A stretch of DNA of 64,000 bases from Mytilus trossulus. Its lineage: Eukaryota > Mollusca > Bivalvia > Mytilida > Mytilidae. The stretch's first letter is position 1. Every line of letters begins with the position of its first letter. This document shows, piece by piece, positions 1 through 11,757 of the stretch. The stretch lies in contig NC_086378.1 of NCBI RefSeq assembly GCF_036588685.1, positions 14,053,578 through 14,117,577 on the forward strand. The letters are read 5' to 3'. A program made the position numbers and the translations under genes. Under the pieces are notes generated by a model that was given only the letters and a program-made list of their open reading frames with translations, had not been told where the DNA came from and did not search any database.

Positions 1-68
1 GAAGATTAATAAAAATTAATGTGTATAAAACAATCTAATACTTGAATTGCGTTTCTCTTTTAACTAAC

Positions 69-170
69 CTGGAAGCTTCTGTACAGATGGGTACTTTAAT
101 AAAGGATTTCTTAAAAATGGTATATCTGTAAACCAGGCAGTGCGTTTTCCAATAGGATTCCACGACTCGC
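69..170 (-). CDS. Prohormone-like gene, second coding exon
   Basis: This 102-bp exon has acceptor ACATTTCAG and donor CCAG|GTTAGT. With the phase-1 donor of the previous exon it completes a Gly codon and reads GESWNPIGKRTAWFTDIPF..., giving the amidation signal GKR. It is open throughout in that frame, which supports the exon call over chance. It again ends in phase 1, so at least one more exon lies left of the window. Confidence 0.65.
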
Positions 171-2014
171 CTGAAATGTATTTGTGATAAAGACTTACAT
201 ATCAATATATACCCAATCAAGAAATACTTAAGATTTTCGAATTTTACGATTTCATATTTCCAAAACAAAGAATATATATATCAGCGTTTACCATCCATCC
301 TTTATTGAATTCCTCAATATTTCAACATCTAGATACCAATTTTGACCTTAAATCAATAATTTAAAATATATGTTTCTCACATTTTAAACAATATCTTGCA
401 TTGCTTAAAATGAAATAAATTGGAAGTAAGCATATACTTGCAAATCCTTTTTTTGTGTGTTTTGTTTACATAAATGAAAAGTGCTGTGCTTCTTGTTCCA
501 AATATATCTGTTAATTATACCAGCCTGCCTAATAACAACTCTATTTTCGACCAAGTGCGCCGAATTTGATAATTGAATATTCGATATGAAATGTGCTTAT
601 GTAAGGATGTTAAACATTCACATTCGAACCATTTCACTTAATACATTATGTTTTATAGTTCTACTTAAATGATTTTCACTTAATTCAGTCACGTTTGTAT
701 ATACAATTTACACTTGGAAAAGTCACGTTTGTGTATGTATAAACAGTTAAATGCTACAAATTGTACCAGTTGATTTCCGTAAATTTGTGTCCTTGACGTC
801 ATGCATAGTTATAATGTAAATTATTTAATCATTGGTCATTAGAACGCCAACTAGATATAAGACGATGTAATATGAGTGCCAATGAAACGCCTCTCTATCT
901 AAGTCACAATATATAGAAGTAAACCATTATAGGTCAAAGTATGGTCTTCAACACGGAGACTTGGCTCGCATATAAAGGGCCACAAAAAATGACTAGTGTA
1001 AAAATGTTCATACGGGAAAACCAAAGGTCTCATTTATATAAAAACGAGAAACAAGCAAGACTTATGATCCACATCAACACACGACACCTACTGAACATTA
1101 GATGCCTGACTTAGGAAAGGTGCAAAAAAATGAACTAGGTTTAGAATTAAAAAAAATTCTAAATTGTCAATTTATCAACGGAGTATTTAAGAAAATTATA
1201 TCATGACTCATGTTATTTCTGTGCACTGACCAAATATTTGATGAGAGTACCTTCGGGAGCTAGTACTCCACCAGGAGCTTTACAACTGCTTTATTTTGAA
1301 AAGTGAAATGACAGAAATACTGAACTCCAATGTAAATGCAAAACGGAAAGTCCCTTATCAAATAATTATTCGGAATTTAACTCCTTTTCATAAGTGAGAA
1401 AGTTAGTAGTCCTTGTTGCAAAACGGCATAATTATCTTTTTATCAATAATGGAACGAGTAAGCATACCTTTAATCATGGGGATTTTACTCTTTTCATATT
1501 TCGGAATGTTACGCACATTAACAAAGAGGTCTAACTGACAAAGTATTATCGATCGCATTCAACTAAGAATAATAGCCAAATCATTATATTCACTAAAGTG
1601 TTACTCGCACACACTCTAAATCAGAGTTTCAACTTTCATTTGCCTCATATGCAAAACAAAAAAGAAATATATTTCTTTTGACAAAAATGTATACTTATAA
1701 TGGTGTTTCAATTATTTTCTCAATTGAGGATAGTTATCAAGGGTGCTTCTTAACCTCCTTAGAGAAAACTTACCTGATGTGAAGAAAAATGAATGTGGTC
1801 TAAAACTAACATCCGGTTTCGATTTAGGAATGGGTTGGTAAAGCTTTTGTTTAATTATTTTTGGAGGTAAAATTGGTGAGCGAAAATCCATTGCACATCC
1901 TGCTCCCCATCCTTGACATAGTCCAAATATTCCTTGTCGTTTTACAGTTTGTAATGATTCGGTATATTGTACAATTGTTATCACTATCAGCAGTAAAATT
2001 TTCATGATAAACAT
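69..2014 (-). CDS. Secreted prohormone/neuropeptide-like precursor, two exons seen, 3' end beyond window
   Basis: I do not recognise the family. Two coding exons (1774-2014 and 69-170) join in phase to give 114 residues and the gene then runs off the left edge. Residues 1-20 form a signal peptide with a hydrophobic core ILLLIVITIV. A KR site at 25-26 would expose an N-terminal Gln, which could become pyroglutamate. C33 and C40 bracket an eight-residue loop, CQGWGAGC. A GKR at 88-90 is a classic amidation and cleavage site, predicting a mature peptide of about 61 residues ending in WNPI-amide. A start at 2014 or at the second ATG (2005) is possible; both keep the signal peptide. An acceptor six bases upstream of the ATG (AG at 2021-2022) implies a 5' UTR exon further right. 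Signal peptide plus dibasic sites plus intron position fit a peptide hormone gene, but a small secreted effector or defence peptide is also possible. Confidence 0.7.
171..1773 (-). other. Intron of the prohormone-like gene
   Basis: AT-rich with no convincing coding content. It holds a small fragment resembling the structured part of the 356-bp ribozyme repeat near 1240-1285, and a scrap of a dispersed repeat at about 1318-1375 (the 'aaaacggaaagtccctta' type). Confidence 0.5.
1774..2014 (-). CDS. Prohormone-like gene, first coding exon
   Basis: Encodes the signal peptide, the KR site and the two-cysteine segment (80 codons plus one base). The acceptor is a pyrimidine-rich tract ending in TTTCAG just before 2020, and the donor at 1773 reads CAG|GTAAGT, a consensus site. 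Phase 1 at the donor matches the next exon. Confidence 0.7.
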
Positions 2015-2022
2015 CAATATCT

Positions 2023-2654
2023 GAAATCAGAAACAAAAAAGGATTATGAATAATTTATCTTATATTTATGCCTTACTAAGTCAGGAATACTAGTATATCG
2101 TTTGATGTGTTGTAGCTTTTGATTTTTGCCGGGTGATAAGGAGCTTTTCGATTTGAATTTTCGTCGGAGTTCTGTATTTTTGTTATGTACTTTTTATCTA
2201 ATCTTGAAAAAGGTACATAGCAATCCCAACTATAATTCGTTTATGGAATTACTTCAAGGTGTACTAGCATGTCTGCCTTGTAGCGCTCATCTGACCGTAA
2301 CCTCTTTTTCACGGTTCATCGGTTAACATGATGTTTTTATAACTAATCCTGTTTCTCTGATAAATGTAATCAATACATTTGGTGTATGAATTTACAATGT
2401 ATCTATTTTTTCAAAGGGGAAGAAAATCGAAAATTTCAGAATTCTTTTTTGGTGTAGAAATAAACTCATGATAGATACCAGGATTGAAGTTTTATATTTA
2501 TGCCAGACGAAACGTCTACAAAAGACTCATCAGTGACGCTCGAATCAAAAAAATATAAAAAAGGCAAATAAAGTACGAACTCGAAGAGCATTCAGGACCA
2601 AAGATTGAAAAGTTGAACTGTAAAAAAAACCGATGGCTTTTCTTATAATATATA
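2023..2654. other. Upstream flank of the prohormone-like gene, with repeat scraps
   Basis: No gene seen. Positions 2120-2175 match the dispersed repeat whose core reads 'attttc(c/g)tcggagttc(a/t)gtattttt', also at about 15240, 29910 and 59715. Positions 2468-2620 are a degenerate copy of the hammerhead repeat described separately. Confidence 0.5.
2500..2539 (-). ncRNA. Decayed hammerhead-like motif (dispersed repeat copy)
   Basis: On the minus strand helix I (GCGTCA), CTGATGA and stem II (GTCT/AGAC) are intact. The GAAAC-GCGCGTC segment is replaced by GTTTCGTC, so the conserved GAAA is gone and self-cleavage is not expected. The flanking sequence to about 2620 matches the 356-bp unit. Confidence 0.5.
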
Positions 2655-4364
2655 CTAGAACACACCCGCGAAATCGCGGGTATATACAGCTTGTGGACTG
2701 TTGTAGGATGATTTTTTTGTTAAAAGATAGTATGTATTGGAAATTTCATAAAAGGTATCAACAGCCTTCTCCCTTGTTCAAAAGTCCGATATTTGTTTCC
2801 TATCTGTTAAATTCAAATATTTTCGTGTGTCTGGCCTCAGACCACAATTATTCTCCTCCTTTGCTACAATGCTGCTTTTGGTAAAAGTCAAATAAAATTA
2901 ACAATTTGCACCGTTTCAAACATGAAATAAATCTAACTTCTTATATATAGACCATTTTTAGTCTAATAAAATATGCTTCTAGGACACTCCGTCAGTGTTT
3001 TTTTCTTCTTTTGAGAGCCTCATTAAGATGTCAATGGTAGGATGTGCATCATGTATAAATGACTAAGGCTAATTTGAGGGGTAGTCGGAGGGGTCCTGAT
3101 CCCGAAATCCCGCTGAAAACCATGAAATCCAGAGATGCAGAATTGAAAGAAATGCATATCCCGAAATCACGAAATCGAAAAATGTATTCCCGGATCCAGT
3201 AAGGATCAATCCCCAAATTCCGACGCCCCGAAAAATGCTCGCCTACTTTTAATCTCTACCTTACTTTCATTTTTACCAAAGCACTATTTTCCCTTTTTAC
3301 AATAGATTTGTATGCCCTATTTATGGGCATTATGTTTTCAGGCTAGTGTGTCCGTCCGTTCGCTCGTCCGTCCGTCCGCCCGTCCATGTCTGTCCCGCTT
3401 CAGGTTAAAGTTTTTGGTCGAGGTAGTTTTAGATGAAATTAAGCATGTTTTACTTATTTTAATATATATGCAAGTGGTATGACCCCTTAAGTAGTAAACA
3501 TTTCAAAGATAACAGTAGACAGCATCAGGGCCGACATTCTATACTAACATAAAAAGTCCCTGACAGAATACAGATAGTCTCTATATATTGAAGTAGTATA
3601 ATCGTAGTTTACATGTAGATAAACGCGAAAAATAATTATCTTCTCTAAGGAGGTATACTAGTTGTGGTTCTTGCGATCTAAACACCGTGATATGAAACGC
3701 GAAAAGTAATTATCCTCTCTAAGGAGGTATAATAGTTGTGATTATTGCGATCTCAACACCATGATATGGAGAACGCTCTGAATGGCTTATTTTTCTCTCT
3801 CCATTTTTGTTATCCATCATACGATTGGTTGTACTTGTGTCAAATATTTTACTTATTTTAATATATATATATATATATATATATACAACTGGTATGACCC
3901 CTTAAATAGTAAACATTTCAAAGAAAACAGTAGACAGAATACAGAGAGTCTCTATATATTAAAGTATCATAATCGTAGTTTACATATAGATAAACGCGAA
4001 AAATAATTATTGTAACGGGAGGTATAATAGTTGTGGTTCATGCGATCTAAGCCCCATACTATGTAGAATGCTCTGATTGGTTTATTTTTTTTTTCATAAT
4101 TTAGTTATCTATCATACGATTGGTTGTATTTGTGCATCTTTCAAACCGGAAATTTAATCTATGACTAAAAGTTAGTCCGATGACGGATTCATATCCGGAC
4201 TCCTTTTTTGTCGTTTTTCTCCCAAAATAACTCGATCTGAATAATCATAAGAATAGATGACAAATGCGACTATGCATGTTACCTATAGGACACAGAGGCA
4301 TGATGATTTGTGGAAGGAAGAGAAGCGACACCAAAAATGAGGTCTTCTCGTTTAATAGTATAGA
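2655..4364 (-). mobile_element. Non-autonomous Helitron-like element
   Basis: Read on the minus strand the element starts TCTATACTATTAAACGAG and ends with a GC-rich hairpin (ACCCGCG-ATTT-CGCGGGT, forward 2664-2681) followed by TGTGTT and CTAG. It sits exactly between A and T. TC at the 5' end, a 3' hairpin, a CTRR terminus and A/T insertion are the diagnostic set for Helitrons. At 1710 bp with no Rep/helicase ORF it is non-autonomous. The interior holds a 415-bp direct repeat (from about 3476 and 3891), a TCCG-rich stretch at about 3350-3395 and an (AT)n run near 3859. Confidence 0.8.
3340..4140 (+). repeat. Internal 415-bp direct repeat of the Helitron
   Basis: The block running from 'ggtatgaccccttaa' through 'taaacgcgaaaaataattat' to 'catacgattggttgta' occurs twice, with starts 415 bp apart. 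The first copy carries an extra internal duplication of the 'cgcgaaaa(a/g)taattatc(t/c)tctctaaggaggtat' segment. The upstream part resembles the 'cttcaggttaaagtttttggtcgaggtag' family, whose reverse complement is at about 41140-41310. Confidence 0.6.
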
Positions 4365-7300
4365 TGCGTTTCTTTAGGAATCAGACTGGATGTCCTTGGA
4401 TCATTGATAATTAAATTCCTCCGTAGGATGTCTTTCTGCTTTTCATTTGATATATTGTAACACTGACGTATATATACTTGATCTCCTTTCATTCACATAT
4501 TAACTGTAATCGACCTCCAATACACTAGTCAAATCTGTTTATGACAGACTGTCAATATACACACAAATAATTTAAACGACACGAAGGATATTTCTCATTG
4601 ATATCTATATATATAATTATCGATAAGGATTTCGCTACCTCTTTTCTACAGGAAAACATCAGATTTTAATTCTATTGAACATCGTCCTCCTTCGGTTAGG
4701 TTTGAATTGCAGATGGGTAAAAATTAATCACGGGGAAAGTAAAATATTTGGAAGAAAAACAAACTAGTAAAAACACATATTAATCTAAATCACTCAACCC
4801 GAAACTAAAATTGAGCAAAACGAATGCCAACATAAATCGCGGATGAAGTTAATGAAAAAGTATTCGTAAGAAAGTAAGGTGTTCTTGAAAAAATTAAGGT
4901 GTTTTAGAAAAAAAAGTATTATTGAAAAAGAAGTTAGGTGTTAAAAAACAACAACAATAAGTTAAATGTTTGAAAGCAAATCATGAAATATAGAAATAAT
5001 CCATTCAGATGGTATTGCAGACTACCTGCTGATAACAATAAATCCAAATTGCGATTCGGACATTAAAATTCATTTGTTGTAAATAAAGGCAACAGTATTA
5101 TACCGCTGTTCAAAACTCATAAATCCATGGACAAAAAACAAAATCGGGGCAACACACCAAAACCGAGGGAAACGCATTTAATATAAGAGGAAAACAACGA
5201 CATAACACTAAAATGCAACACACATAGACAAAACGTAAAACGTTTGAGGAGGTCCATAAATATAATTATTTTTTTATCTAAGGAACAAGATGTTTTGCTG
5301 TTTAACAGATGAAAACGAACAAGCAAGATCCAGGTTATCGTGATAATTGATAATATTTAATTTGATTATTAAACATACTTTCTCATCAACCAAACATCCA
5401 TGTTCATCCATTTAGTTTTATTTTGAGTTCAATGTTAAATAAGAGTGGATGGGTACGCTTAATTACATTTTATTGGGTAATGATATTATTGATACATTTT
5501 TATTGTAAGTACTGTTCTGACCATACATTACACGTTTAGTAACGGTACGATAATGTTCTTTATTTTATAACTTTCCGTTTTCAATGCCTTCACTATTTTA
5601 TTTAGTTTGACAAAGAACTTATAATTAAAACACCTTTAAGGACGGAAACATTAAAGCAGCTTTATGACCTCAACAATGATATGCAATAAAGCGCTAGTCC
5701 TTGTTGATATCAGAATAAACTATATGACATTATCAGGAATGTCATCAAGTCATGCAATCAAAGTAAAGGGGAATAATTATGTAACAGAGAAGGGTTCGCA
5801 TTCAAAGAGCAAGATCTGTAAACTTTCAGCACATCTTAAACTGAAAATTCGTCGAATATAAAACTTTAATATATTTTCATAAATTCATCGTATGTTTTAT
5901 CTACCTACACCTAAGGACCGATAGGGTTTAGATAATACAGGTAATTTATTTTCCTTTTAGAACCTCTTTTTATTGGCTACTATATATATCAGTCATCATC
6001 AAAAGAAACTAAGTAAAATGTTCTAAAGAGTATGAGGTCATAAACCTCAATTAGTCCTTCCATTTATCCGTTTACTAATTATTATCTAAGATTCCTAAAA
6101 GTAACTGTTGACATCACGCACATAATGTTGGTCTTTTTGCTTTCGGAGGAATTCTAAAAAAAGTATTTTAAAGTTAAGATGTAATCGACAACTAATTGCT
6201 TCAAATGTTTTGAATGATAAATAGTCAAAGGATTAAAGACAGGAAGATACAATTAATCGAAATTATTCCATTTAAATCACACACCACATAATGTTTTTGT
6301 TTGCTTTCATAGACGTCAAACCCATCATGAAGGAACAGGATATTAGAATTAAGGAAGGATGTAAAAACAGTTATTGTAGGAATAACTTTCCTGTATTTCT
6401 ATTAGAATTTCAGAAGTTGTGGTTTTCGTTTTGAAGTTGTCTGAAAGGTTATTGTACCATGTTTAATTTAAGCTTCTTATTTACTGAAAGTGAATTCATT
6501 ATTATTGTATTTGGATTATGTCACTCCCACAACTCCTTGGATTGAAATAGATATTACTGACAATGATATTGTATTATTTTTTTCAATCTGTTTTTTCAGT
6601 AGAAGCAATGTATGATTGGTTAATTTCGTTCGAAATATCAGATCAATACTAGTAATTATGAAATAATTGACCTTGGATTTCTTATACAATTGATCTGCTA
6701 ACCAACATAAGAATGAAAAAGTCGGGCAGGTGTTAGAAAATATGTATTTTTCATTATAAGAACGTATCACTATCTTTGATATATGTCACCTATGAATTGA
6801 TACCAGTTTGCTATATATAAGAGCCTGTCTTTGATATATGTCACTTATAGATTGAAACCGTTTCTCAGATAAAAGTATTATGGTCTCATACTTTTTAAGT
6901 AGTTTTGCTAGTTGATTGCCTATGCTTTTTGATAAACCATCAGCATTAGGATTGAATTTGTTTTTAAAGTTTGTTGTTTTCTTTGTTATTACCGATCATG
7001 GTCTTTGTGTTTTAGAAAATACAATAAAAATGTTTAAAATTGATATTTGCTGAAAGTTTTTAAACCAAATCATACCAAATATTAGAAGCACTATACCCTG
7101 CAGACAAGCATTACTCGAATGCTCGTATTTCAGAGATGATTTGGAATTCTGTATTCAACCCTTAGGCCAATTCTGTGTTCATGTCGTTGCACGCCTAAAT
7201 GTTTGCTCCTAAATTGTACGTTTGAGACAGCATCGAATAAATAAAATGACTTTTGAGAATAACGTCTTGAAGACTCTGACGTTTAAAAGTCACGGAAACT

Positions 7301-8344
7301 TTTCATCTCTTTGATTTACGATAGTGTAGGGTTTCTTGGCAAATCATGAATTTTTAATCTATGAACGTCACCCTATATTGAAATTATAGAAAGGATCAAA
7401 CTGCCACCAGCTGTATTCTTGAATGTTGTACTAATTAGTTTATGATAATAGTTGTCAATATTCCACAGTTAGTTATATAAGTTCATTTGAAAAGGCGTCG
7501 ACTTGTAGGCATTCTACTTAATTATATATATGTAAAATTTTACAGCCTATAAAGCAAATAGAACCTACAAAGTTTATCATCAAAGACATTGAAAGAAAAA
7601 TGTGATTTATAGGATATTTAACACTTTCTAATTTTCGTCGTCCGAAGAGTTGATCTATGTTAAAATATTAAGTGAACGTACACACAAAAATTCCCAGGAA
7701 ACAATGAATAGACGCACACCATTGTTCGAAAGATTCATTATAATTAATAAGCAAGTTATTTTACCTATCAACTGGCACTTTCGTTAGTATTATTTTAAAT
7801 TAAAAGACTTTGAAGAAACATAAATAACAGGATCAACGTATTTTACTTTTTGTGAAAGGATACATTTGTGGTCCCGTCACGAATTATGATAGTATTTATG
7901 GCTGCAACTTCGGAGAAGCATAACTAAGAAATCAGCAAAAAAATAAAGTGTAAAGGATCCTTCAATGTGTTATTGCTAACAGTTTAGCTTTGATTATATG
8001 ATGCATGAGTATCCCTTGAAAAATGAGATTGAAAATAAAACCAGCCTTAAGACATTGCTAAAACATCAACTTACTGAAATGATACCTAGTTAGGGGGACA
8101 CCATATGATTTAGATAACCTAACACTCACTAAACATCGAGATTTTTCACCCTATTATGATAATCTGTGATGCAGTTAGTTAGCTGTGATGGTGGTAGTAA
8201 TATACGGGTATAGTCTTAATTTGTACTCGAGCAATACGATATATATTAACACTTCTGATGCACCTGAGTTGAACCGCTACTGCTGGTTCATGTTGCCAGA
8301 TTTTCATTATCTGTATTGTATTTTGTATAATGCTGGTTGTTATT
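4365..8344. other. AT-rich intergenic stretch without a recognised gene
   Basis: The short ORFs here are what AT-rich sequence gives by chance. About 5090-5240 is a dispersed repeat ('aactcataaatccatggacaaaaaacaaaatcggggc'), also present inverted at about 21020-21125. I see nothing else I can support. Confidence 0.5.
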
Positions 8345-8398
8345 TTTATACGACCGCAAATTTTGAAAAAATTTTCGTCGTATATTGCTATCACGTTG

Positions 8399-8400
<2 letters not shown>

Positions 8401-8445
<45 letters not shown>
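8401..8445 (+). repeat. (GTC)15 microsatellite
   Basis: Fifteen perfect GTC triplets, just inside the left end of the TIR element. The poly-Val or poly-Arg ORFs across it are artefacts of the repeat. Confidence 0.95.
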
Positions 8446-8454
8446 CGAATACTT

Positions 8455-9085
8455 TTAGTTTTCGCACTCTAACTTTAGTAAAAGTGAATAGAAATCTATG
8501 AAATTTCAACACAAGGTTTATGACCATAAAAGGAAGGCTGGTATTGATTTTGGGAGGTTTGGTCCCAATATTTTAGGAATTAGGGGCCAAAAAGGGCCCA
8601 AATAAGCATTTTCTTGGTTTTCGCACTCTAACTTTAGTAAAAGTGAATAGAAATCTATGAAATTTTGACACAAGGTTTATGACCACAAAAGAAAGGTTGG
8701 GATTGATTTTGGGAGTTTTGGTTTCAACAGTTTAGGAATTAGGGGCCAAAAAAGGGCCCAAATAAGCATTATTCTTGGTTTTCGCACAATAACTTTAGTT
8801 AAAGTAAATAGAAATCAATGAAATTTAAACACAATGTTTATGACCACAAAAGGAAGGTTGGTATTGATTTTGGGAGTTTCGGTCCCAACAGTTTAGAAAT
8901 TAGGGGCCAAAAAGGGACCCAAATAAGCATTTTTCTTGGTTTTAGCACCATAGCGTTAGTATAAGTAAATAGAAATCTATGAAATTTAAACACAAGGTTT
9001 ATGACTATAAAAGGAAGGTTGGTATTGATTTTGGGAGTTTTGGTCCCAACAGTTAAGGAAAAAGGGGCCCAAAGGGTCCAAAATT
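8455..9085 (+). repeat. About 160-bp tandem repeat, four copies
   Basis: Units start at the 'ttttcgcac' motif near 8459, 8618, 8779 and 8939. Each runs through 'gtgaatagaaatctatgaaattt', 'ggtttatgacca', 'attgattttggga' and 'aggggccaaaaaggg'. The copies are about 90% alike by eye. Confidence 0.8.
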
Positions 9086-10035
9086 AAACTTTGTTTGATT
9101 TCATCAAAAATTGAATAATTGGGGTTCTTTGATATGCCAAATCTAACTGTGTATGTAGATTCTTAATTTTTGGTCCAGTTTTAAAATTGGTCTAAATTAA
9201 AGTGCAAAGGGTCCAAAATTAAACTAAGTTTGATTTTAACAAAAATCAAATTCTTGTGCCTCTTTGATATGCTGAATCTAAACATGTACTTAGATTTTTG
9301 ATTATGGGCCCAGTTTTCAAGTTGGTCCATATCAGGATCTAAAATTATTATATTAAGTATTGTGCAATAGCAAGTCTTTTCAATTGCACAGTATTGTGCA
9401 ATGGCAAGAAATATCTAATTTCACAATATTGTGAAATAGCAAATTTTTTTTTAATTAAGAGTTATCTTTCTTTGTCCAGTAAAGTAAGCAAAAAATATCT
9501 GCAAGAATTTTTTTTAATTGGAGTTATCTTTCTTTGTTCAGAATCAACTTAAATCTTTGTTATATACAATATACAATGTATATTCACTTTTTACTACCAA
9601 CTGATAAATTTAAATAATCTTTACCATTCAGTGATAACAAGCAGTTTTTTTACATCTTAATATTTTATGATGTATTTAAATGAGTAGTAATTGTTGCAAA
9701 CTCCATTAGAATATTTTAATTGGAATTAGTTTTGGAATAAGGGAAAGGGGGATGTGATTAAAAAATTGGGTTCAATTTTTCTCATTTGAAATTTCATAAA
9801 TAAAAAGAAAATTTCTTCAAACATTTTTTTGAGAGGATTAATATTCAACAGCATAGTGAATTGCTCTAAGAGAAAACAAAAATTTTAAGTTCATTTGAAT
9901 ACATTCATTCTGTGTCAGAAACCTATGCTGTGTCAACTATTTAATCACAATCCAAATTTAGAGCGGAATCCAGCTTGAATGTTGTGTCCATACTTGCCCC
10001 AACTGTTCAGGGTTCAACCTCTGCGGTCGTATAAA

Positions 10036-10833
10036 GCTACGCCCTGCGAAGCATCTGGTTCTTTTTGCCATGATTTTCAATGTGTTATTCCCTTTTCAGC
10101 TTATGATAATTGTACCGGGCCCTTGATACATTCATGTTTATACAATTAGCAAGGGTTCACTAGAAACGGTAGTTCAAAAAAGTGCTTTGATGGATTAGAA
10201 TAAGCATTTCATTTTCATAATCGCATATACCAGAAAACAAGTGACATTGATATGAAATTACTTTACAACCATTTTAATTAAGTATGATTTAAAAAAAGAA
10301 ATTAAAATTAAGGTATATTTATATTATTTTATTTCTATGCTGATCTTTGCAATTGATTAAATTAAGTAATAGTTACAGTAAAAATACGCTCATTTTGAAA
10401 ATGAATTGACTCGACAATGCCTTCTTCATTGCTTATTTTTGTGCATATCTTATATATTTATCACAGTTTTCAATTATTTTGTCGGATCCTTGTATTAAAT
10501 TGATGTAAAGAGTAAAAGTATAAACTGGCATGTCCGCACATTAAATGGATTTGATACGAGGACTTTTGTATGCCGACTGGATGAAGGAATTTGAAAGGCT
10601 TATTCACCCTGAATTTATTAAAAAGCATGCAGATAGATTTTTCAAACGTACTTTCCTCTTTTTACTTTAACAAAAACTCAAAGTATCATGTATCCAAATG
10701 TGTATTTCAAGGGTTCACTTACTTACAGTTAGCTGTGTTCATGAAAAAAATGACCACATTATAAATGCTACAGTTTTCAGATATTGGAACTTTAATGAAT
10801 TCTTTAAATATATATATATATATATATATATAA
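10036..10833. other. Intergenic, no gene seen
   Basis: AT-rich, ending in a (TA)n run at about 10807-10832 that abuts the SINE. No coding or structural signal that I can support. Confidence 0.5.
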
Positions 10834-10990
10834 GCCCAGGTGGTCGTGTAGTCTAACGGGAAGGCTACAATGCAGGCGATTTGGTGTCACGATATCTCAG
10901 TAGCATAAGTTCGAATCCCGGCGAGGGAAGAGCAAAACATTTGCGAAAGCAAATTTATAGATCTAGCATTGTTGGGTTGATGTTTAGACG
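10834..10990 (+). mobile_element. tRNA-derived SINE
   Basis: The head has RNA polymerase III promoter-like boxes: an A-box-like 'tggtcgtgtagtctaacggg' and a canonical B box GTTCGAATCC at 10909-10918, as in a tRNA T-arm. A non-tRNA tail follows ('gcaaaacatttgcgaaagcaaattta...'). It does not fold as an intact tRNA gene, having extra sequence between the boxes and no matching acceptor stem. I recall this head as common in Mytilus sequence. Confidence 0.7.
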
Positions 10991-11208
10991 AGTTTGTTTA
11001 TCGTTCATTTTGTTTACATAAATAAGGCCGTTAGTTTTCGCGTTTGAATTGTTTTACATAGTCTTATCGGGCCCTTTTAAAGCTGACTATGCGGTATGGG
11101 CTTTGCTCATTGTTGAAGGCCGTACGGTGACCTATAGTTGTTAATGTTTGTGTCATTTTGTTCTTTTGTGGATAGTTGTCTCATTGGCAATTATACCACA
11201 TTTTTTTT
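10990..11208 (+). repeat. Dispersed repeat family D (forward copy)
   Basis: Ends in 'gtggatagttgtctcattggcaattataccacat'. The same family is inverted at 20200-20325, 55231-55321 and 61008-61196. It may be the tail of the adjacent SINE or a separate family; its recurrence without the SINE head at the other three sites favours a separate family. Confidence 0.7.
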
Positions 11209-11288
11209 TATATTGTATATATATTCATTTTATTCATAAAAATGAATTTTAAAAATGAATGTATAAAAATGAATTTTCGAACCAAAAC

Positions 11289-11597
11289 TCCAACTGTTTT
11301 ACAGATACAAGTTGTCGTAATTTGGTTAGAAAAATTACAAATTTCCATCCAAACCTCAAACTATTTTACAGGTACAAGTTGTCGTAATTTGGTTAGAAAA
11401 ATTACAAATTTCCATCCAAACCTCAAACTGTTTTACAGATACAAGTTGTCGTAATTTGGTTAGAAAAATTACAAATTTCCATCCAAACCTCAAACTGTTT
11501 TACAGGTACAAGTTGTCGTAATTTGGTTAGAAAAATTACAAATTTCCATCCAAACCTTAAACTGTTTTACAGATACAAGTTGTCGTAATTTGGTTAT
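11289..11597 (+). repeat. 67-bp minisatellite, about 4.6 copies
   Basis: The motif 'ct(g/a)ttttacag(a/g)tacaag' recurs at 11294, 11361, 11428, 11495 and 11562, an exact 67-bp period. The copies are nearly identical. A short in-frame ORF across it is a by-product of the repeat. Confidence 0.9.
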
Positions 11598-11620
11598 AGA
11601 TGTCTTTTGATGAAACAATT

Positions 11621-11757
11621 TACTGTGGATTCATTTACTTTCGTGGAATGACTTTAAGGAAAACTAGCATGTTCGTTAATATTTAATTTACTGATTCATC
11701 TATACCCACGAAATCTACGAAAATTGGTATCCAACGAATAGCAATGTATTCACCGTA
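11621..11757. mobile_element. Small MITE, TACTGTGGATTCATT type
   Basis: The left end TACTGTGGATTCATTTACTTTCGTGG is matched by an inverted right end (ccacgaaatctacgaaaattgg...tgtattcaccgta). A longer relative with the same ends is at 32055-32267. Confidence 0.55.

Larger units (their letters stand above)
8345..10035. mobile_element. Non-autonomous TIR element with internal microsatellite and tandem array
   Basis: Inverted 14-bp ends TTTATACGACCGCA (8345-8358) and TGCGGTCGTATAAA (10022-10035) bracket the element. It holds (GTC)15, four roughly 160-bp tandem units, two copies of a 'tccaaaattaaact...gatttt' segment (about 9090-9300), and several copies of a 'attgtgcaatagcaa' motif near 9357-9440. 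No transposase is seen. The true ends may lie somewhat outside the 14-bp core, and the superfamily is unclear. Confidence 0.55.

Noticed and set aside
8185..8527. ORFs with poly-Val or poly-Arg runs on both strands
   Set aside because: They are translations of the (GTC)15 microsatellite inside a transposable element.
10834..10920. Functional tRNA gene
   Set aside because: The B box is perfect, but the arms do not form a cloverleaf and the sequence continues into a SINE tail.
11176..11454. 92-codon ORF with a repeated peptide
   Set aside because: It is the 67-bp minisatellite read through; 67 is not a multiple of three, so the peptide repeat breaks each period.
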